From: Paenibacillus sp. CF384 | GTDB lineage: Bacteria; Bacillota; Bacilli; Paenibacillales; Paenibacillaceae | Assembly: GCF_900106745.1 (NCBI RefSeq) | Contig: NZ_FNNV01000001.1 | Location: 434,001 to 498,000 of the forward strand | Length of the DNA stretch: 64,000 nucleotides | Direction of reading: 5' to 3' | The notes under the pieces: model-generated | What the model was told of the DNA's origin: nothing | Databases searched by the model: none | The model's input: only the letters and a program-made list of their open reading frames with translations | Translations under genes and position numbers: made by a program | Shown here: positions 17,830-26,540 of the stretch, one piece after another | How the letters are laid out: each line of letters opens with the position of its first letter | Numbering within the stretch: position 1 is the first letter of the stretch

Positions 17830-18980
17830 TTCCTGTCTCCTATTCCTGGGATGCGTCTTCCAATTGCCCCCGTATTCTGAATTCTCAATTTCACGGTTAC
17901 CGATACCTCTACAGTCGGAAATAGTTGATCCCATCTGGTCTTAATTTCTTTCCACTTGTACGGATGTTCTCTGTGGAACTCTTCTCCGATTCCAAATACA
18001 TCTTGTCCATATTGAAGCTGCACTTTCTTGATTGTTTCCTCTACTTGCTTGGCTTTCATTTCATTTAGCTTGCGTTCTAACGGAATACGTTCCGAGGTTA
18101 CCGAGATATCGATGTTAGTGTTGTTTTCAAGGACCCTCCCGGTTCCCACCAGCTTGATGTACGCTTTGATTTTATTTCCTTCAAATTCGGTATGAACGGT
18201 TTTCTTTAAGTTGGTTTCAAATAAGGATACGGCGCCTCCTCCCGTTTCCAACGAAATAAACTGATTTTTCAATACGCCTTTCACCCAGAACAATTCCAGC
18301 GATTCTCTACCCGTCACCTTACCGACCATTTGTAAGTGTCGATTAAAGATGGCAACGGATTTCACTTCGATTATCTTATGTTTCTCAAGCGCATTATTAG
18401 GTGAGGTCTCAACCATTGGCATAGAAGGCCGAATGCCATCGCGTCCTACATCAAGTAAGACATCACGTAAGGCAGAGTCGCCTAAACGACAGAAGCGGTC
18501 TTGATCTACGGCAACGATTGCGGAAAATTGATTAAAGGGACTGTTGATTTTCAGTACATCGCATCCTCTTCCACCATCCACAACGAAGATATCCGTGCGC
18601 ATACGTGTATCGGTATTCCGTGAGAATTGATCCATGATTTGGGTTAAGCCTTTACGCGCAAGCTTCTCTCCGATGAATATGGACCTTCGATGTCCCAGAA
18701 AAACCTTACGGGGCAGTTTGTCTTGAATTTCTTGTTCCAAATCTACGATGGAAGTACCAGTCGTTGTTAGAACAATGTTCGCCCTTTGTTGTTGACCGCC
18801 GCTTCTCGCCTTGAAATCAGCAGGAACGGCAATCTGAGCACTTTTCTGCAGCGTCCCGTCCTCGGATAAATCCAGTGCGGTTCCGATCCAAAACGCGTAA
18901 TCGTTTATTTCATTTCTATCCCAACATCCGGAAATGAATAGTGTCGCGATCAAACAAAACATTAAACTGATTTTCCTCAT
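17826..18980 (-). CDS. Spore germination lipoprotein, Ger(x)C family
   Basis: 384 residues with a lipoprotein signal (MRKISLMFCLIATLFISGC, Cys19) followed by WDRNEIND, the classic GerC opening. The rest is soluble with the GerC domain pattern (LGHRRSIFIGEKLARKG). It is anchored on the outer face of the inner spore membrane in the germinant receptor complex. It overlaps the genes on both sides by a few bases. Confidence 0.92.
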   Translation of the reverse strand: MRKISLMFCLIATLFISGCWDRNEINDYAFWIGTALDLSEDGTLQKSAQIAVPADFKARSGGQQQRANIVLTTTGTSIVDLEQEIQDKLPRKVFLGHRRSIFIGEKLARKGLTQIMDQFSRNTDTRMRTDIFVVDGGRGCDVLKINSPFNQFSAIVAVDQDRFCRLGDSALRDVLLDVGRDGIRPSMPMVETSPNNALEKHKIIEVKSVAIFNRHLQMVGKVTGRESLELFWVKGVLKNQFISLETGGGAVSLFETNLKKTVHTEFEGNKIKAYIKLVGTGRVLENNTNIDISVTSERIPLERKLNEMKAKQVEETIKKVQLQYGQDVFGIGEEFHREHPYKWKEIKTRWDQLFPTVEVSVTVKLRIQNTGAIGRRIPGIGDRK

Positions 18981-20374
18981 TATTTTCGTTGCGCCGATAC
19001 GTATCGTTTATTCAATCGTATAAGCGTATCCTTCCAAATATTTTTCCCTATAGGAGCTACAGGCTTTAAATAAGGAACCCCAAACGACTTTAACGTTACG
19101 AGATGGATCATAATGAAGATGACTCCGATCGCGACACCATATAAACCAAGGAAACCGCCTACGATTAGAAGCGGAAACCGCAGCATTCGAAACGGCAAGG
19201 CCAAGCTATAGCTTGGAAAAGCAAAGGATGCAATCCCGGTACCTGCTACGATCATCACAATAGGGGCAGATATGAATCCCGCTTGAACGGCTGCTTCTCC
19301 AATTACCAACGCGCCAACTATACTCACTGCTGACCCAATTGCTTTAGGTAATCGAAGACCGGCTTCCCGCAATCCTTCGAACATCAATTCCATTAACAAG
19401 GTTTCAATAACGGTTGGAAATGGAATTCCTTCTCTCGAAGCCGAGATACTGAGCATCACCGCAAGTGGAATCATCTGTGGATGGAACGTCGTGAGCGCAA
19501 CATAGACGGATGGCAGAAGACATGACAGAATGACAAATATGATTCTTAATATTCGGACCGCCGAAACGTAGATGAATCGTTCATAATGGTCTTCCGCTGC
19601 TTGAAAGCCGGACCAGAACGTCATAGGCAGCAGCAATGCGTTTGGAGAGCCGTCCACGATAATGGCTACCCTGCCAGATAACAAACTCGAAGAAACGGTG
19701 TCCGGACGTTCCGTATTTTGGATTTGTGGAAATAGGGAGAACGTCTTGTCCTCGATATACTCTTCAATGTAGCTGGAGTCCATCAGTTGATTCGTGCGAA
19801 TCGATTGAAGTCGGTTTCTGACCTCTTGGAGCAGCTCGGGTTTCGCCTTTTCTTCGATATACGCCATGACAAAATCCGTATTGGTTAATTCGCCTGCCTG
19901 ATGCATTTCGAACTTTAAGGACGGATGACTGATTTTTCTTCGAATCAAACTTAAGTTCGTCTTGAGATCTTCCGTAAAGCCTTCACGCGGCCCGCGAATG
20001 GATGCCTCATTCGTTGGTTCAGAGATTGCACGTTGCTTGTAAACGGTCATTTCGGCCAAATAAGCACAAGGCTTTCCATCTATAAAAATAACGGTACAGC
20101 CTTTGAGAACGTTGGCTATAACCTCCGAGAACCGAGTAATTATTTGATATTGCATCAGCCGATCCACATCGCGACTAATCATGCATGCCGAAATGATCTG
20201 TTCCAGTCTAGTCGAATCTGTAAACTCTTCTATATAAACAAGTAAAACTTCGGATTGATCCGTGAGTTTTAAAGGTCTAAATACGATATCCGCACAGTTA
20301 TCAAAAATATGGCGTAATGCATCATGATTGATTGTCACACTTTCGTTCACATCGACTGGAAAGTTTGGCTCCAA
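18980..20374 (-). CDS. Spore germination protein, GerAA family
   Basis: 464 residues from the TTG at 20374, placed 10 nt after AAGGAGG; a TTG eight codons earlier lies inside the ribosome-binding site. The N-terminal soluble domain runs to about residue 240, followed by PDTVSSSLLSGRVAIIVDGSP and five or so membrane segments, including SISASREGIPFPTVIETLLMEL. The A subunit forms the oligomeric core/ion channel of the germinant receptor. First gene of the operon, behind a sigma-G-like promoter. Confidence 0.92.
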   Translation of the reverse strand: MEPNFPVDVNESVTINHDALRHIFDNCADIVFRPLKLTDQSEVLLVYIEEFTDSTRLEQIISACMISRDVDRLMQYQIITRFSEVIANVLKGCTVIFIDGKPCAYLAEMTVYKQRAISEPTNEASIRGPREGFTEDLKTNLSLIRRKISHPSLKFEMHQAGELTNTDFVMAYIEEKAKPELLQEVRNRLQSIRTNQLMDSSYIEEYIEDKTFSLFPQIQNTERPDTVSSSLLSGRVAIIVDGSPNALLLPMTFWSGFQAAEDHYERFIYVSAVRILRIIFVILSCLLPSVYVALTTFHPQMIPLAVMLSISASREGIPFPTVIETLLMELMFEGLREAGLRLPKAIGSAVSIVGALVIGEAAVQAGFISAPIVMIVAGTGIASFAFPSYSLALPFRMLRFPLLIVGGFLGLYGVAIGVIFIMIHLVTLKSFGVPYLKPVAPIGKNIWKDTLIRLNKRYVSAQRK

Positions 20375-20406
20375 GTCATTTCCACCTCCTTCCAACAGCT
20401 TCGTTT

Positions 20407-20437
20407 TATCATGTGAGCATTTGGATGTCCTTATTCA
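20407..20437 (-). promoter_or_regulatory. Sigma-G-like promoter of the ger operon
   Basis: On the minus strand TGAATAA (20431-20437) and CATGATA (20407-20413) are 17 nt apart, matching the forespore sigma-G pattern (HATR ... CATWHTA). It stands just before the GerA-type gene. Forespore expression is known for gerA operons. Confidence 0.6.
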
Positions 20438-20445
20438 AGAAATAC

Positions 20446-20482
20446 AAAGAAGCCCTGCGCGTAAGTTACGTCAGGGCTTCTT
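20446..20482 (-). terminator. Terminator overlapping the 3' end of the P-loop kinase gene
   Basis: GAAGCCCTG/CAGGGCTTC stem with a 14-nt loop, followed on the minus strand by TTTG and TATTTC. The left arm includes the last codons of the kinase gene. The U run is modest. Confidence 0.6.
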
Positions 20483-20960
20483 CGTCTTTGTTATCATTCA
20501 TGCGGATCACCTTAGCTTGATAGATCTGCAGCTTACTTTCGAAACGGCTTCGATTCCGTTCGAAATCTTGCGTCCACTTATACATCATGCGCAACATTTT
20601 CATATCCGGTTTGTAATGGCATTTCTCGATACCGAGTTTCTGCTTCATAAACCGCGTGAAGATTCGAATTCTACGCTTCCATAGCGGCGGATCCAGAAAC
20701 ACGATTGTATCTGCCATTTCATATAAACATTGATACGACTCACGGTCCGTGCCTTCGAATATCCACTTTCCTTCTTGATCATCAATATCCATAATGACTT
20801 CAAGTTGTTCTGCTGGTGTTCGTTTGTGTCGACCATCGGCTGTTACGTGATGAACAATGGAATCCAGCTCATACCAAGGCAGATCCAATTGACTTGATAA
20901 TCGTTTGGCTAACGTTGTTTTACCGCTGGCTACTATACCTACGATGAGAAGTTTGTTCAT
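20466..20960 (-). CDS. P-loop NTPase, DNA topology modulation FlaR-like / adenylate-kinase-like
   Basis: 164 residues. The Walker A motif GIVASGKTT is at 8-16, followed by LPWYELDSIVHH and a lid-like basic segment (PLWKRRIRIFTRFMKQK). Proteins of this type are annotated as topology modulation/FlaR or shikimate-kinase-like; the substrate is unknown. Its ATG overlaps the stop of the upstream APH-like gene by 4 bp, so three genes (serine hydrolase, APH-like kinase, this one) form a tight operon. No activity can be assigned with confidence. Confidence 0.75.
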   Translation of the reverse strand: MNKLLIVGIVASGKTTLAKRLSSQLDLPWYELDSIVHHVTADGRHKRTPAEQLEVIMDIDDQEGKWIFEGTDRESYQCLYEMADTIVFLDPPLWKRRIRIFTRFMKQKLGIEKCHYKPDMKMLRMMYKWTQDFERNRSRFESKLQIYQAKVIRMNDNKDEEALT

Positions 20961-22099
20961 ATCGTTTCCTTCAACTTGGAAGCAACGAGTAAGGTTCGCA
21001 GTCGTTCAACTTCGTTCACGGCTTCCATCTGTAATTCTGTAATGAGCAGCAACCGTTGGCACTCTGCCGATTCGGCATTTTGTTCCCATTTGCGGAGCAG
21101 CTTCGGTACTTCCCAAACTGCGCGTAAGGCGAAAGAAGCTAGATAACCGAATCTCGCCATAAATTCGTCCCCATTCCAACCCGTTCGCTTCATCCCCTCG
21201 AGGTATGAGGATAGCAAGTGCTCCCTATAGGCTCGGAATCGATCCATAGGCACGTTCCCGCGGCTAAGCGATAAACCTAAGAATCGGCCCAAATCCTCCC
21301 CTATTCCGGAAATGCTGGCAAACTGCCAATCAATCACGGCTAGCTGCCAAACCTGAGAATGCTCTGCGTGTAACATAATGTTTAGCTCATAGAAATCCTG
21401 GTGAGCAAAGGTTCGCGGTAATTGCTCTAACTCGATAAGCCAATCATCGATTAATGATTCAAAAGTAGTGAAGTGTTCAATGACGGCGGTCACTCTGTAC
21501 TTGGAATCGTTATCACTTATCGTTGCCGTCATGGGATTCGTCGTTCGATAGGTCTGACATTCATGAATCCATGAGCGCATCCAGTGATGATTCGCCCAAG
21601 GTAAATCCGGCAATAGGCTGTCTGCTAAGTAGGCGGACTGAAATTCGCCAAGCTTCTCCGCCGCATACGCATAATCGTCCCACCGCCAGGATCGTGATTC
21701 CTGAATGATATCCTCTAGCCACAGCCATACGGTACTGTCGGCATTTTCGTCAATACCATAGCATTCCGGAGCCTTTATCCCCGCTGGCAGATGGCGAAGA
21801 TAACCTGATTCATAGGCTTCAATTTCTCGGCGCCAGTAATTGTAATGCGTCGGATCATTTCGATTCGGGTCAACAAGGACGACTTTCAAAATCAAAGACC
21901 ATGATCGAGGTGATCCATCATCAATGCTTGTCAGACCAGTTATCCGATACACGCCGCCTGTCACGAAATTAGGTCTTGCTGATTTGATTGTTTCACAATG
22001 CCACTCCATCAGAGATCCTTGATCGAGATGTAAGCAGCGATTAGAGACTGCCCGAATTCGCTCTGCGTCTATACTTACTGGAATAAATTTTGTCGTCAT
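20957..22099 (-). CDS. APH-family phosphotransferase
   Basis: 380 residues with the aminoglycoside/choline kinase fold. The Brenner-type catalytic loop is FAHQDFYELNIML (His, Asp, Asn) and the metal-binding Asp is in VIDWQFASISG. An N-terminal lobe with SWSLILKVV supplies the likely ATP lysine. The family phosphorylates hydroxyls on aminoglycosides, macrolides, choline, homoserine or sugars; nothing here fixes the substrate. It overlaps its neighbours on both sides (ATGA junctions), which suggests coupled translation. Resistance should not be assumed. Confidence 0.8.
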   Translation of the reverse strand: MTTKFIPVSIDAERIRAVSNRCLHLDQGSLMEWHCETIKSARPNFVTGGVYRITGLTSIDDGSPRSWSLILKVVLVDPNRNDPTHYNYWRREIEAYESGYLRHLPAGIKAPECYGIDENADSTVWLWLEDIIQESRSWRWDDYAYAAEKLGEFQSAYLADSLLPDLPWANHHWMRSWIHECQTYRTTNPMTATISDNDSKYRVTAVIEHFTTFESLIDDWLIELEQLPRTFAHQDFYELNIMLHAEHSQVWQLAVIDWQFASISGIGEDLGRFLGLSLSRGNVPMDRFRAYREHLLSSYLEGMKRTGWNGDEFMARFGYLASFALRAVWEVPKLLRKWEQNAESAECQRLLLITELQMEAVNEVERLRTLLVASKLKETI

Positions 22100-23082
22100 T
22101 GCTCACTCAAACCTTTCACAACCAGATTCCCAAAGCCTTGAATATCCTGCAGATAATCATAGTCGGCCGGATTCGGTTCCAATTGATTTAACATGCGAAC
22201 CGCCACAGCGTTATACGCGGGAATAACCAATACCGCATTACCGTAGAAACCGAGCGATTGATAGGAACCATTCGGAAGCTCATTCCCGAGCTCGGATAAC
22301 GGACGGAACTTGTCCTTCACCCACCAGAAGAAACCGTTTCGAGGCAAGGATTCATCAAGGCGGCTCGGTGTTGCAATAGAAACGACTTGATCAAACAGTG
22401 CAGCCGGAAGAATTTGCTTCCCCATATACATGCCTCTAGACAGATGGATCTGTCCCCAGTAAGCTAGCTCTCTTGTGCTCACGAAGAGATTCGCCTCGCC
22501 GCCTTGATCGCTTAGATACTCCTCACCAAGCCATACCAAGTTGTCATTCTTTTCTCTTCTCCAGCCTGTCTCTGTAAACCCATACGGTTCTATAATTCTT
22601 TCGTTTATTACCTCTGCGAGGGTCTGATTAAAGACCTGTTGTACGATGCGAATCAGCAAATTCACTCCGGCATTGTTGTATTTCCAATCCGTTCCCGAAG
22701 GAAATAACCTCTTCATTGGACCCTGTAATCCGTGAGTATGCGTAAGCAGATGCCTAATTGTAGTCTGGGCGATAATACTCTCGTCCACGTCATCGAGATA
22801 GTCGGACACAAAATCATTAATGTCCTTAATTCTTCCTTCATACAGTGCAAGACTAATGGCGAATCCCAAATACGTTTTGCGAATGGATGCTACATTGAAC
22901 TGGGATCGCTCATCGATCATTCGACTGTTAGGCGATTTATCATGGTAACCCGCATAATATTCGTTAACGATCTGATCATTCTGGATCACGACAACAGATG
23001 TCGCAGAGGCTGAAATTTGATTTCGAATATCCAGTACATATTGATTAAGCTCATTAAATACACTAGTTTTCGCTGCATCCAT
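22096..23082 (-). CDS. Serine hydrolase, class C beta-lactamase-like family
   Basis: 328 residues with penicillin-binding-protein-like motifs: SIRK (Ser66-Lys69) as SxxK and YNN (Tyr135-Asn137) as YxN. No signal peptide is evident (MDAAKTSVFNELNQY), so unlike true secreted beta-lactamases it is probably cytoplasmic. Related proteins include esterases and peptidases. First gene of the three-gene overlapping operon with the APH-like kinase and the P-loop kinase. Confidence 0.82.
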   Translation of the reverse strand: MDAAKTSVFNELNQYVLDIRNQISASATSVVVIQNDQIVNEYYAGYHDKSPNSRMIDERSQFNVASIRKTYLGFAISLALYEGRIKDINDFVSDYLDDVDESIIAQTTIRHLLTHTHGLQGPMKRLFPSGTDWKYNNAGVNLLIRIVQQVFNQTLAEVINERIIEPYGFTETGWRREKNDNLVWLGEEYLSDQGGEANLFVSTRELAYWGQIHLSRGMYMGKQILPAALFDQVVSIATPSRLDESLPRNGFFWWVKDKFRPLSELGNELPNGSYQSLGFYGNAVLVIPAYNAVAVRMLNQLEPNPADYDYLQDIQGFGNLVVKGLSEQ

Positions 23083-23194
23083 ACCCTTATTTCTCCTTTG
23101 TGAGTGGGTTAATGTCTACTTCAAACATTCTACATCTCGTCCATAATCACCTCTGTATAAATTCATAATTATTCCAGTACCGTTCTCAACATAA

Positions 23195-23220
23195 AGAAAC
23201 CCGCAGCTGGCTGCGGGTCA
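23195..23220 (-). terminator. Terminator after the CDF transporter
   Basis: ACCCGCAG/CTGCGGGT perfect stem with loop CCAG on the minus strand, followed by TTTCTTTATG, 16 bp after the CDF stop. Confidence 0.75.
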
Positions 23221-23235
23221 TGTGTGGAAGTCTAC

Positions 23236-24111
23236 TTATTCGACCGGCTCATAGTGCACATGGACTTCGTAAACGTCGTTCGACGAATTTTTCAACTCCA
23301 TCTCTACTCTCGTTGCGACATCATGTGCTTCTTGAAATTCCATATCTCCCTTAATGAGTAAGGTCACGTCAACCACTGCATTGCTGCCGTAATTTCTTGC
23401 GCGAATATCTCGAACGTCCTCTACGCCTTGTACGTTCAAGACAATTTCTTTGAAGGAGAGGATCGTCTCTTCGTTAAACCCATCTGAGAGATGATGCGAT
23501 GCCTCACGGAAAATCACCCATGCCGTCCGGCAAATGATTATTCCAACGACGATGGCTGTAAGCGGGTCGAGCCATGCCAAATGAAATTGCGAACCGATGA
23601 TGCCTACGAACGTGCCTAGACTTACAAAAGCATCCGAGAGATTATCTTTGGCAGCGGCCATGACCGCTTGACTGTTAATCTGCGCAGCCAATTTCTTGTT
23701 ATAGCGATACACGCTGTACATGACGACTGCGGAGAAGATACCCACCCATGCCGCGAGCAGGTCCGGGGACTTCTCATCTCCTTGGAAGATCGAAGTGACG
23801 GATTGGTAAAGAACCTGCAAGCCGACCACCATCATAATAAAGGAAGCGAGCATGGAAGAAATCGTTTCGGACTTCCAGTGACCATAGGGATGATCATCAT
23901 CTGCCGGTTTGCGAGCCAGTCGCAGTCCAATAAGAACGGCAATCGAAGCCGCGATGTCGGTTGCATTGTTCAGTCCGTCCGCCTGCAGCGCTTCAGATCC
24001 GGTCATATACCCGATCGTAAGCTTTAATGAAGATAGAAGGATATACGCAATTATACTAAGGAGTGCACCGCGTTCTCCAATTTTCAGTTGATCATACTTC
24101 TGCTGTTCCAT
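23236..24111 (-). CDS. Cation diffusion facilitator (CDF) family metal transporter
   Basis: 291 residues: six membrane segments to about residue 205, then a cytoplasmic C-terminal metal-binding domain with VEDVRDIRARNYGSNAVVDV and HVHYEP. Metal-site residues of the family are visible in DGLNNATDIAAS (segment II), DDDHPYGHWKSE after segment II, and DNLSDAFVS and DPLTAIVVG (segments IV-V). It exports divalent cations such as Zn, Mn, Fe or Co by proton antiport. The DNNxSD/NATD-type site suggests the Mn/Fe-related branch, but this is tentative. Confidence 0.88.
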   Translation of the reverse strand: MEQQKYDQLKIGERGALLSIIAYILLSSLKLTIGYMTGSEALQADGLNNATDIAASIAVLIGLRLARKPADDDHPYGHWKSETISSMLASFIMMVVGLQVLYQSVTSIFQGDEKSPDLLAAWVGIFSAVVMYSVYRYNKKLAAQINSQAVMAAAKDNLSDAFVSLGTFVGIIGSQFHLAWLDPLTAIVVGIIICRTAWVIFREASHHLSDGFNEETILSFKEIVLNVQGVEDVRDIRARNYGSNAVVDVTLLIKGDMEFQEAHDVATRVEMELKNSSNDVYEVHVHYEPVE

Positions 24112-24259
24112 TACGGCAATAATCCCTTCCTCTACTGCTTTGTTGCCTTATCGTACCAGCCAAAACCGATGTGGGTCTAGAGAAACGTTTTGTCATGCGG
24201 CTCACAAAAGTGGGACGAGTAAATAGAGTTGCCCTCGCGAAAAATGTTCGTCCATAGGC

Positions 24260-24296
24260 AAAAAAAATAAATCCGCCACTAGCAGCGGATTTATTA
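24260..24296 (-). terminator. Terminator after mnmH
   Basis: AATAAATCCGC/GCGGATTTATT stem on the minus strand followed by a T run, 12 bp after the mnmH stop. The remainder of 24112-24259 holds no gene that I can see. Confidence 0.9.
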
Positions 24297-24307
24297 ATCG
24301 CATTAAA

Positions 24308-25354
24308 CTATATAGATGTAGGCTGCAGTGAACGTAACATCTGCTCTACGGCTGCAACTGCCTCTTCGGTAGATTGCGCTGCAATGACTGTCTTGTTCTC
24401 CGAGCTGTATCCCGATGAAGTGTGCGCATAACGCTGATCATAATAATAGACAAGCAGCAGCTCCACAGCACGGTCATACTTCTCTTCTTTCAAACACAGT
24501 TCGATCTCAGCCGCGATCGGCGTATGGATGCGTGGTTTGATTTGAAGGAAGGACTTCAAGCAAGCCTCTTGATGCTCCCAAGGACGATAGTCCTCCAAAA
24601 TATGCTGAATACGCGTTTCGAGCGGGACTTCCAGCCATATTTGATGCCCCGCCTCTTTCTTCAACAGCAATTGATCCGGGATGACGACTTTGCCAATTCG
24701 TTTACTCTCCGCCTCGAAGAGTAGATAAGAAGCCCGCTGAATGCTCGCCAGTTCATCTACTAACAACGCATCGAATTTCTTCTGATTATGTGCCTTTACC
24801 CCAATATTCCCGAACACGGAGCCGCGATGCCCAGCCAGCTCTTCGAAATTCAACACGGGATAGCCCCGCTCTTGCAATTGACGCAGAATCGCTGTTTTCC
24901 CGCTGCCTGTGTTGCCATGCAGCACATATGCAGGAGGCAACACGTCAAGTTCATCAATCGTTTGGACCACACCTTGGCGAAAGGCACGATAGCCGCCTTC
25001 CAACCGGCTAACATGAATGTCCATAAGAGACAAGACCGTTGCTGTTGTTTTACTTCGCATGCCCCCTCTCCAGCAGAAAACTGCCTTCTTGCCGGGGATG
25101 AGGGAGAATTGTTTAATGAAAGAAGGAAGCTTGGCAGAAAAAATCTCAAGGCCTCGTTCTTTGGCCGCTTGGATGCTGACTTGCTTATATAGCGTACCGA
25201 TCTCTGCTCGTTCGTTATCGTCGAAGAAAGGGATATTCAAGCTGCCCGGAATGGTGGCATCCTCAAACTCGGAAGGCGACCTTACATCAATCGTTATTAT
25301 TTTCTTCTGCTGTCGCAGTGCAAGCAATTCTTGAAGTTTTAGGTCTTGAAACAT
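24308..25354 (-). CDS. mnmH: tRNA 2-selenouridine synthase MnmH (SelU)
   Basis: 348 residues. The N-terminal rhodanese domain has catalytic Cys94 in FCWRGGMRSK. The C-terminal P-loop domain has GNTGSGKT at 147-154. The enzyme geranylates and then selenates 2-thiouridine at the tRNA wobble position using selenophosphate. It lies 14 bp downstream of selD, its selenophosphate source, as one operon. Length matches the family. Confidence 0.92.
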   Translation of the reverse strand: MFQDLKLQELLALRQQKKIITIDVRSPSEFEDATIPGSLNIPFFDDNERAEIGTLYKQVSIQAAKERGLEIFSAKLPSFIKQFSLIPGKKAVFCWRGGMRSKTTATVLSLMDIHVSRLEGGYRAFRQGVVQTIDELDVLPPAYVLHGNTGSGKTAILRQLQERGYPVLNFEELAGHRGSVFGNIGVKAHNQKKFDALLVDELASIQRASYLLFEAESKRIGKVVIPDQLLLKKEAGHQIWLEVPLETRIQHILEDYRPWEHQEACLKSFLQIKPRIHTPIAAEIELCLKEEKYDRAVELLLVYYYDQRYAHTSSGYSSENKTVIAAQSTEEAVAAVEQMLRSLQPTSI

Positions 25355-25368
25355 ATCGGCTTCCCCTT

Positions 25369-26418
25369 CTAATCTACAATAATATGTCCTGGTTTCTCGT
25401 CCGTGATCTCACCGATAATACTTGCTTCTACCCCAGCTTGCAACAATTGCTGTAAGAGGGATTCCGCTTGCTCACCTGCTACGGAAATAAGCAGCCCGCC
25501 TGAAGTAACCGCATCACATAGAATCCAGCGGCCGACCTGATCAAGCGCATCCGGGAACGTTACATCATGCTGAACGTGAACGAAGTTATTCTTCGTACCG
25601 CCCGGTACAAATCCGTTTTCCGCCAGTTCTCGTACCCTCGGAAGCAGAGGTACATCCTTATGATGAAGCTTAACAGTCATCTGGCTGCCTTTGGCCATCT
25701 CAAGAGCATGTCCGATTAATCCGAATCCCGTCACGTCAGTACAAGCATTTACTTGGTACGGCTCCATTACCTCCGCTGCTGTTTTGTTCAACGTGGCCAT
25801 TACTTGGGTCAATCGTTTCGTCTCTTCGATCGATAATTGATCCTTCTTGATTGAAGTTGTTAAGATGCCTACTCCAATGGGCTTTGTTAGAATTAATCGA
25901 TCTCCGGGCTTAGCTCCCGCATTGGTACGCACCTTCTCCGGATGCACAAGACCTGTAACGGCAAGACCGAATTTAGGCTCTTTGTCATCAATGGAATGTC
26001 CACCGACCAGCGTTGCGCCGGCTTCCTGTACTTTATCGGCAGCACCTCGCAAAATTTCGGAGAGAATGCGTTTGTCTAGCGTAGAGATCGGAAAAGCGAC
26101 GATATTTAACACTGTTAAAGGTTTGCCGCCCATCGCATAAATATCGCTGATTGCGTTCGCCGCGGCAATTTGTCCAAAATCATACGGGTCATCCACAATC
26201 GGGGTGAAGAAATCGAGCGTTTGCACCAGTGCCAGTTCATTGCTTAAACGGTATACACCGGCATCGTCGCTCGTATCTAAACCAACCAGTAAATTGGGAT
26301 TTGGCTCAGCAGCCGGAAGATTGCGCAGCACCTCCGACAGATCGGCCGGCCCTATTTTGCAACCGCAGCCTCCCTTGCTGGACAGTGAAGTTAATTTGAT
26401 ATTCTCGAAGTTATTCAT
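25369..26418 (-). CDS. selD: Selenide, water dikinase SelD (selenophosphate synthase)
   Basis: 349 residues counting from the ATG at 26418, which gives the family's usual N-terminus; an in-frame ATG nine codons upstream is an alternative. The active-site loop GGCGCK (Cys18, Cys20, Lys21) has cysteine where some homologues have selenocysteine, so no Sec decoding is needed. ATP/metal-binding acidic motifs such as VGLDTSDDAGVY and ISDIYAMGG follow. It makes selenophosphate from selenide and ATP for the MnmH enzyme encoded next. Confidence 0.93.
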   Translation of the reverse strand: MNNFENIKLTSLSSKGGCGCKIGPADLSEVLRNLPAAEPNPNLLVGLDTSDDAGVYRLSNELALVQTLDFFTPIVDDPYDFGQIAAANAISDIYAMGGKPLTVLNIVAFPISTLDKRILSEILRGAADKVQEAGATLVGGHSIDDKEPKFGLAVTGLVHPEKVRTNAGAKPGDRLILTKPIGVGILTTSIKKDQLSIEETKRLTQVMATLNKTAAEVMEPYQVNACTDVTGFGLIGHALEMAKGSQMTVKLHHKDVPLLPRVRELAENGFVPGGTKNNFVHVQHDVTFPDALDQVGRWILCDAVTSGGLLISVAGEQAESLLQQLLQAGVEASIIGEITDEKPGHIIVD

Positions 26419-26494
26419 AGTGTCGTCACGTCCCTTTCTTCGCATAACCTAAATCGTACTCGCCATTGGCTTAAAATGCAATATTGGTAAAATA

Positions 26495-26536
26495 AAAGCA
26501 AGAGCGATCGAATCTCGAATCGCTCTTGCTTTATCA
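26495..26536 (-). terminator. Terminator after the SLH surface protein gene
   Basis: A 14-bp perfect stem AAAGCAAGAGCGAT/ATCGCTCTTGCTTT with a 10-nt loop and flanking A/T tracts. It stands just after the SLH gene and before selD. Confidence 0.9.
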
Positions 26537-26540
26537 GTGA

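Noticed and set aside
20957-22099. Aminoglycoside resistance gene
   Set aside because: The APH fold is visible, but many members act on choline, sugars or homoserine; nothing in sequence or context points to drug resistance.
22096-23082. Secreted class C beta-lactamase
   Set aside because: SxxK and YxN are present but there is no signal peptide; a cytoplasmic esterase or peptidase is equally likely.
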